A model generated the notes under the pieces. The model saw only the letters and a program-made list of their open reading frames with translations, made no database searches and was not told where the DNA came from. The translations under genes were made by a program, and so were the position numbers. From an uncultured Blautia sp. (GTDB taxonomy: Bacteria; Bacillota; Clostridia; Lachnospirales; Lachnospiraceae), in contig CAKRXU010000004.1 in NCBI GenBank assembly GCA_934424575.1, positions 74,417 to 138,416 on the forward strand: a stretch of 64,000 nucleotides of DNA, in the 5' to 3' direction. Below, piece by piece: positions 59,761 through 64,000 of this stretch (the stretch's first letter is position 1; every line of letters begins with the position of its first letter).

Positions 59761-62028
59761 TTATTTCCCAAGATGCCAGATATCATTATCATATTCTTCA
59801 ATAGTTCTGTCAGAAGAGAAGAATCCGGCCTGCGCGATATTGATCAGAGTTCTGCGGCTCCAGTTTTCCTGATCTGCGGCGTAGTCATCCATTGCCTGCT
59901 GTTTACGTACCACATAGGCGTTGAAATCCGGAAGAGTCTGGAACCAGTCTTTCCAGATCAGTTCATTCTGGAGACGTTTCAGATGTTCCTCATCGCCGAA
60001 GGAGAGCATTTTTTCGCTGGTGAGGAAGTCGATCGCACGATGAAGGTTCGGGTCTGCCTCGTACCAGTCTTTTGCACAGTAATCACCGGCTGCATAGCGG
60101 TGGATGACCTGCTTGCTGCTCTGACCGAAGATATAGATGTTGTCGTTTCCGACTGCTTCAGAGATCTCTACGTTTGCACCGTCCATGGTTCCGAGAGTCA
60201 GGGCACCGTTCAGCATGAATTTCATGTTTCCTGTTCCGGATGCCTCTTTGGAAGCAAGGCTGATCTGCTCAGAGAGATCGCAGGCAGGGATCATCATTTC
60301 AGCGGCAGAGACGTTGTAGTTTTCTACAAAGACGAGCTGCATCCATTTGGAAACTTCCGGGTCATTCTCGATCACCTGAGAAAGTGTGAGCAGTCCGTGG
60401 ATGATGTCTTTGGCGATAATGTACGCAGGAGCAGCCTTGGCACCAAAGATGCTGACCAGCGGAACGCTTGGTGTATGGCCGGCTTTGATCTCCAGATACT
60501 GATGGATCAGGAACAGAAGATTTAACTGCTGGCGTTTGTACTCATGAAGCCGCTTGGACTGGATGGTGAACATGGCATCTGTATTGACTTTTACGCCCTG
60601 TTTGTGAAGGAGCCATGCGGCAAGGGCTTCCTTGTTCTGCTTTTTGATCTCAGAAAGTTTCCTGAGGACATTCTGATCATTCGTATAAGCAAGAAGTTTT
60701 TTCAGCTCGGAAGCGTCTTTTTTGAATCCGTTTCCGATCAGGCTTTCGATCTCGCTGGTCAGAGACGGGTTGCATTTCAGAAGCCAGCGGCGGAAGGTGA
60801 TGCCGTTTGTCTTATTGTTGAATTTCTCAGGATACAGATGGTAGAATCCTGCCAGTTCGCTTTCTTTGAGGATCTGTGTGTGCAGGGTTGCGACACCATT
60901 TGTAGAATGTGAGAAATGGATATCCATATGAGCCATATGAACGACCTGATTCTGGTCGATGATCGCAAGGGAGCCATCCTCCGTGCGGCTTTTTGCCAGG
61001 GCGTCCAGTTTCTCGATGATCGGCATGAGCTGTGGAACAACGGTGTCCAGATAATGTCTCGGCCATTTTTCCAGGGCTTCTGCAAGGATCGTGTGGTTTG
61101 TGTAAGCGCAGGTGTCGGTAACGATCTGCACAGCTTCCTCAAAATCAATGTCATGGAGCATCAGGAGACGGATCAGTTCCGGGATCACCATGCTTGGGTG
61201 TGTATCATTGATCTGGATCGCAGCATAGTCGGCAAGGTTATGGTAATTGCAGCCTCTTGCGGCACATTCCTCAAGGACAAGCTGTGCGCCGGCGGAAACC
61301 ATGAAATACTGCTGATAGATACGGAGCAGGCGACCGTCCTCATCGGAGTCATCCGGGTAGAGGAAAAGAGTCAGGTTTTTGGCGATATCCTTTTTGTCAA
61401 AGGAGATGCCGTCACCGATCACAGATTCATCTACCGTGTCCAGATCAAAAAGGTTCAGTGTATTGGTGCGTCCTTCGTATCCGGTAACCGGAAGTTTATA
61501 AAGTCTTGCAGAGTATTCTTTTCCTGCCAGAGACACCGGGAAAACAGTGTCCGTAGCCTGTGCCGCACAGGAATCCGTCAGCCAGAAATCAGGAGTCTCA
61601 TTCTGTACATTGTTCTGGAAATTCTGATGGAAAAGACCGCAGTGATAACGAAGTCCCACACCGTCGCCAGGAAGATTTAAAGTTGCGAGACTGTCAAGGA
61701 AGCAGGCAGCCAGTCGTCCGAGACCGCCGTTTCCAAGGCTCGGTTCTGGCTCCTGTTCTTCGATATCTGCAAGAGATTTTCCTGCTCTGTCAAGTGCTTC
61801 TTTGACATTGTCATAAAGTCCGAGGTTGATAAGATTGTTGGACAGAAGTTTTCCGATCAGGAATTCCGCAGAAATATAATAAAGTTTTCTGCCAGTTACG
61901 TTCTGAACATGCTGTCTGCTGCATTCGTCAACAAGTTTCAGAAGTGCATGATAAAGTTCTTCGTTGGAAGCGGAAGCAATATTTTTTCCGCAGAGTTCAG
62001 TAAGTTTTGTTGTCATGGTTTCACTCAT
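59761..62028 (-). CDS. glgP: Glycogen/starch phosphorylase
   Basis: 755 residues, of usual length for bacterial alpha-glucan phosphorylases. The pyridoxal-phosphate lysine motif is SKEASGTGNMKFMLNGALTLGTMDGANVEI near residue 600. Other signatures are EPSLGNGGLGRLAACFLDS near residue 95 and AIQINDTHPSM near 270. It releases glucose 1-phosphate from glycogen or maltodextrin with inorganic phosphate. Single gene on the minus strand, divergent from araC; AAGGAGT precedes the ATG. Confidence 0.97.
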   Translation of the reverse strand: MSETMTTKLTELCGKNIASASNEELYHALLKLVDECSRQHVQNVTGRKLYYISAEFLIGKLLSNNLINLGLYDNVKEALDRAGKSLADIEEQEPEPSLGNGGLGRLAACFLDSLATLNLPGDGVGLRYHCGLFHQNFQNNVQNETPDFWLTDSCAAQATDTVFPVSLAGKEYSARLYKLPVTGYEGRTNTLNLFDLDTVDESVIGDGISFDKKDIAKNLTLFLYPDDSDEDGRLLRIYQQYFMVSAGAQLVLEECAARGCNYHNLADYAAIQINDTHPSMVIPELIRLLMLHDIDFEEAVQIVTDTCAYTNHTILAEALEKWPRHYLDTVVPQLMPIIEKLDALAKSRTEDGSLAIIDQNQVVHMAHMDIHFSHSTNGVATLHTQILKESELAGFYHLYPEKFNNKTNGITFRRWLLKCNPSLTSEIESLIGNGFKKDASELKKLLAYTNDQNVLRKLSEIKKQNKEALAAWLLHKQGVKVNTDAMFTIQSKRLHEYKRQQLNLLFLIHQYLEIKAGHTPSVPLVSIFGAKAAPAYIIAKDIIHGLLTLSQVIENDPEVSKWMQLVFVENYNVSAAEMMIPACDLSEQISLASKEASGTGNMKFMLNGALTLGTMDGANVEISEAVGNDNIYIFGQSSKQVIHRYAAGDYCAKDWYEADPNLHRAIDFLTSEKMLSFGDEEHLKRLQNELIWKDWFQTLPDFNAYVVRKQQAMDDYAADQENWSRRTLINIAQAGFFSSDRTIEEYDNDIWHLGK

Positions 62029-62146
62029 TGTGAGCCACTCCTTTCGTCATTACAAAAATAGGTTTATGAAACTTTGGTTGGTCGTCAGAAAACATTTGTA
62101 CTACGTTGCTATGGCTATAGTTATATCACACAGGATGTGTCATTTC

Positions 62147-62176
62147 TTGTAAAAACCTAGCAAATACTGATACTAT
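62147..62176 (+). promoter_or_regulatory. Possible promoter of the AraC-family gene
   Basis: TTGTAA and TACTAT with an 18-bp spacer, about 27 bp upstream of the start codon. The -10 is moderate. Confidence 0.4.
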
Positions 62177-62202
62177 TCTATCATCAGGGAGAAAAATACA
62201 TT

Positions 62203-63078
62203 ATGGAAAAAGAAAACAGCCAGAAATACCAGGAGAAGAAACAGCACGGAAGCAAACTGTTTCCGTTCAATATTTATCCATGCACGATCCCGCTGGATTT
62301 TCCGTCGGTGTCTCTGCACTGGCATAAGGATATGGAACTGATCTATGTCAAGAAGGGAAAGGGCGAGATTCAGATGGAGACAACGAGTTTTCTGGGAAAA
62401 CCGGGCGATATTTTTGTGGTCCCGCCGGGGACGCTCCACGCACTGCGTAAGGCAAAAGGCTTTTCCATGGAATATGAAAATATCATTTTTGAAATGGATT
62501 TTCTGGGAGCGGGGGCGGCAGATCTCTGTGCGGGAGAATTTCTGGTCCCTCTCGCGGCAGGCAAACTGCTTCCACCGGTCTGCGTACAGGAACAGGACGA
62601 AGATTACACTGCATTGAAACAATGCTTAAGCCAGATGGAAGACTTATGTGAATCCAAAGAAAAAGGATATGAACTGGGCGTAAAGGCAGCGGTGCTTCAG
62701 ATGATTTTTCTTCTTATAAGAAAATATCCCCGTGTAAAGGAAGTATCTTCGCCAGACCGTGAACGGCTTAAGGAAGTCCTCAAGCAGATCGAAAGAAATA
62801 TCAGCGAAAATCTTACGGTCACAGAGATGGCAGAGTTCTGCGGCTGGAGCGACAGCCACTTCATGCGCTGGTTCAAAAAGATGACCGGTTTAAGATTTAT
62901 CTCCTATGTAAATGAACGGAGGCTGGCGGCAGCGGCAGAGGCGCTTCGGAAATCAGATGACAAGATCCTTGGTATCTCCCAGGATGCGGGATTTGCGAAC
63001 CTTTCCAACTTTAACCGCCAGTTCAAAAGCCGTTATGGAATGACCCCGAAGGAATACCGGGAAATGAATGATATGTAA
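62203..63078 (+). CDS. AraC family transcriptional regulator with cupin sensor domain
   Basis: 291 residues. The N-terminal cupin contains SLHWHKDMELIYVKKGKGEIQ and GDIFVVPPGTLHAL. The C terminus has two helix-turn-helix units, LTVTEMAEFCGWSDSHFMRWFKKMTG and SQDAGFANLSNFNRQFKSRYGMTPKEYR. Such regulators usually activate carbohydrate genes when the cupin binds a sugar. Target genes are not obvious: glgP lies divergently 175 bp away and is the nearest candidate. Confidence 0.92.
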   Translation: MEKENSQKYQEKKQHGSKLFPFNIYPCTIPLDFPSVSLHWHKDMELIYVKKGKGEIQMETTSFLGKPGDIFVVPPGTLHALRKAKGFSMEYENIIFEMDFLGAGAADLCAGEFLVPLAAGKLLPPVCVQEQDEDYTALKQCLSQMEDLCESKEKGYELGVKAAVLQMIFLLIRKYPRVKEVSSPDRERLKEVLKQIERNISENLTVTEMAEFCGWSDSHFMRWFKKMTGLRFISYVNERRLAAAAEALRKSDDKILGISQDAGFANLSNFNRQFKSRYGMTPKEYREMNDM

Positions 63079-63107
63079 GAAAAATTTTACAGAAAAAATC
63101 AAATATC

Positions 63108-63175
63108 TTCGGCAAAACAATCGAAAAATTGCGACGCAAAGCTATAGGGCCTGTGAAATGGCAGCCAGTTGCACA
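63108..63175 (+). promoter_or_regulatory. Cyclic di-GMP-I (GEMM-I) riboswitch aptamer
   Basis: Class-defining elements appear in order: GGCAAA, a GAAA-type capped stem (CAAT...ATTG), GCGACGCAAAGC, TATAGGGCCT, and ATGGCAGCCAGTTGC. Together they match the GEMM-I aptamer core. The segment CTATAGGG at 63142-63149 is perfectly complementary to CCCTATAG at 63215-63222 in the 3' arm of the following terminator. An antiterminator is therefore available when the aptamer is empty, and binding of c-di-GMP should favour termination (an off switch). The aptamer class is firm; the direction is deduced from pairing. Confidence 0.9.
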
Positions 63176-63192
63176 AACAAGAATGCTCAGAG

Positions 63193-63232
63193 AAGCACTG
63201 TAGGCAAAATCTGTCCCTATAGTGCTTTTTTT
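63193..63232 (+). terminator. Riboswitch-controlled intrinsic terminator
   Basis: AAGCACTGTAGG pairs with CCTATAGTGCTT (one G-U) and is followed by seven Ts, 27 bases before the start codon at 63259. Confidence 0.88.
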
Positions 63233-63258
63233 GTTCACAAAAGAAACGGGGGTATCAC

Positions 63259-63727
63259 ATGAAAAGAGAAACTTCGGTGAGAGCAGTAGGGCATGATGAG
63301 CAAAAAATCCTGTCATCGGCTTATGATGATGAGATCCAGAGAACACTCAGAGTGATGTCTGTTCTGAACAAAGACTATACAGCGATTTATTTTGTGAATC
63401 TTGATACAGACAGTTATACCAGTTATCTGAATACAGGAACGCCGAATGAGTCTGCACTGGAGATCGTGCAGGCAAGAGGAGTCTATACGGAGGCAATGGC
63501 GCAGTGCATACAGATGCTCGTAGCTGAGGAGGACAGGGAGTGGCTTGCCGGAATGACAGACCGCAGGACGTTGATGGAACGTCTTGAGAAGGAATATCAT
63601 TGCGGGTATCGCAATGTGTGTAAATGGATATTTCAAATCAGAGGTTGCCCTTGGAATCATTGTCATACTGACAATAGCGGCACCGGTAGTTTATTCCTAT
63701 GCACTGTACCTGAAAGAAGTAAAATAA
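63259..63727 (+). pseudogene. Broken sensor/GGDEF-type protein gene fused to a membrane-protein remnant
   Basis: The ATG at 63259 follows GGGGG and opens a ~115-residue frame with a PAS-like sensor part (YTAIYFVNLDTDSYTSYLN, EEDREWLAGMTDRRTLMERL) of the sort found ahead of diguanylate cyclase domains. The resemblance breaks off near 63605, and the frame continues as unrelated, Cys-rich sequence to 63789. In another frame, 63614-63727 encodes a 37-residue transmembrane peptide (SEVALGIIVILTIAAPVVYS), like the C terminus of a membrane protein. A deletion that joined two genes, or a frameshift, is the simplest reading. No GGDEF catalytic domain remains. Confidence 0.6.
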
Positions 63728-63766
63728 GAGAAAAAAGATTTTTTTGGAAAAAACTTCAAAAAAGTG

Positions 63767-63795
63767 TTGACAGCGCGGTTGGAAAGTGATATTCT
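63767..63795 (+). promoter_or_regulatory. rRNA operon promoter P1
   Basis: Perfect TTGACA and TATTCT with a 17-bp spacer, preceded by an A/T-rich upstream element containing AAACTTCAAAAAAGT. Confidence 0.8.
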
Positions 63796-63869
63796 AACTG
63801 AGCTGTCACAAAGAATTGATTCTTTTGCAGACACAACTTAAAAAGTTTTGAAAAACTTCAAAAAAGTTG

Positions 63870-63898
63870 TTGACAAAGAATTAAAGATGTGATAGAGT
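63870..63898 (+). promoter_or_regulatory. rRNA operon promoter P2
   Basis: Perfect TTGACA and TAGAGT with a 17-bp spacer. The upstream AAACTTCAAAAAAGT block of P1 is repeated here, showing the pair arose by duplication. Confidence 0.78.
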
Positions 63899-64000
63899 AA
63901 GCAAGTCGTCGATGAGACGGCAAACAAAGAACCTTGATAACTAAACAGTGAAACACATACGATTCTCGAAAATTCTTTAAGAATCATCATTCAATAGAAT
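63899..64000 (+). other. Leader of a ribosomal RNA operon (16S gene lies beyond the window)
   Basis: GAACCTTGATAACTAAACAG resembles the leader sequence that precedes 16S rRNA in clostridia, and contains a short dyad AATTCTT / AAGAAT farther on. The 16S 5' end itself is not inside the window. Confidence 0.75.

Overview
The window looks like chromosome of a spore-forming, low-to-mid GC Gram-positive of the family Lachnospiraceae, most like Blautia and its relatives. Support comes from a SigK-type sporulation sigma factor, a Csp-like subtilase, the DUF5717/DUF5716 pair, a PPi-dependent phosphofructokinase, a class B sortase, strong AGGAGG ribosome sites and canonical sigma-A promoters. The genus is inference from gene content and style; no rRNA lies inside the window. 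I saw no tRNA gene, CRISPR array, prophage or complete insertion sequence.

Region 1 (1-14 kb). The 3' part of a U32 peptidase gene and sigK converge on a shared terminator. Then come two sugar-catabolic operons with a LacI-family regulator gene between them. The first (2161-7898) encodes a ribose-type ABC importer with a DUF2291 lipoprotein, RbsD and a PfkB kinase. The second (9283-13943) encodes a fucose/arabinose-isomerase-like enzyme, a two-subunit transketolase and an FGGY kinase. Each operon is preceded by nearly the same 26-bp palindrome and by a similar TTGAAA-16-TAWAAT promoter, so they probably form one regulon. The enzyme set fits the non-oxidative D-apiose route (isomerase, apulose kinase, split apulose-4-phosphate transketolase) better than plain ribose use. 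That assignment is an inference.

Region 2 (14-27 kb). A three-gene operon of unknown function (DUF5717, actin/Hsp70-like DUF5716, TPR protein) is followed by class II fructose-bisphosphate aldolase, an arginase-fold protein, Lgt, a Csp-like subtilase, an NCS2 nucleobase permease and, on the minus strand, PPi-dependent phosphofructokinase.

Region 3 (27.3-42.9 kb). A Wzx/Wzy-type surface polysaccharide cluster with a hairpin-bearing leader: ugd, rmlABDC, a rhamnosyltransferase, a CDP-glycerol-type cytidylyltransferase plus LicD, two GT2 enzymes, Wzy, a pyruvyltransferase, a TupA-like ATP-grasp protein, Wzx, and an F420-hydrogenase-beta-like protein split into two overlapping genes. No initiating sugar-phosphate transferase is present. 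Base composition falls sharply from about 33.5 kb.

Region 4 (42.9-64 kb). This holds fliB (minus), sortase B, a sirtuin, DUF951, a hairpin-rich element, an unrecognised gene with a ThrE-type exporter, an Rpn-family nuclease gene, DUF308 and Tim44-like proteins, and a CUT1 sugar importer without its ATPase. The importer is followed by a YesN/YesM two-component system and an extra solute-binding lipoprotein. Then come glycogen phosphorylase (minus) and an AraC regulator. The end holds a c-di-GMP-I riboswitch with its own terminator in front of a broken sensor gene, then tandem promoters and the leader of an rRNA operon whose 16S gene should start just past the end.
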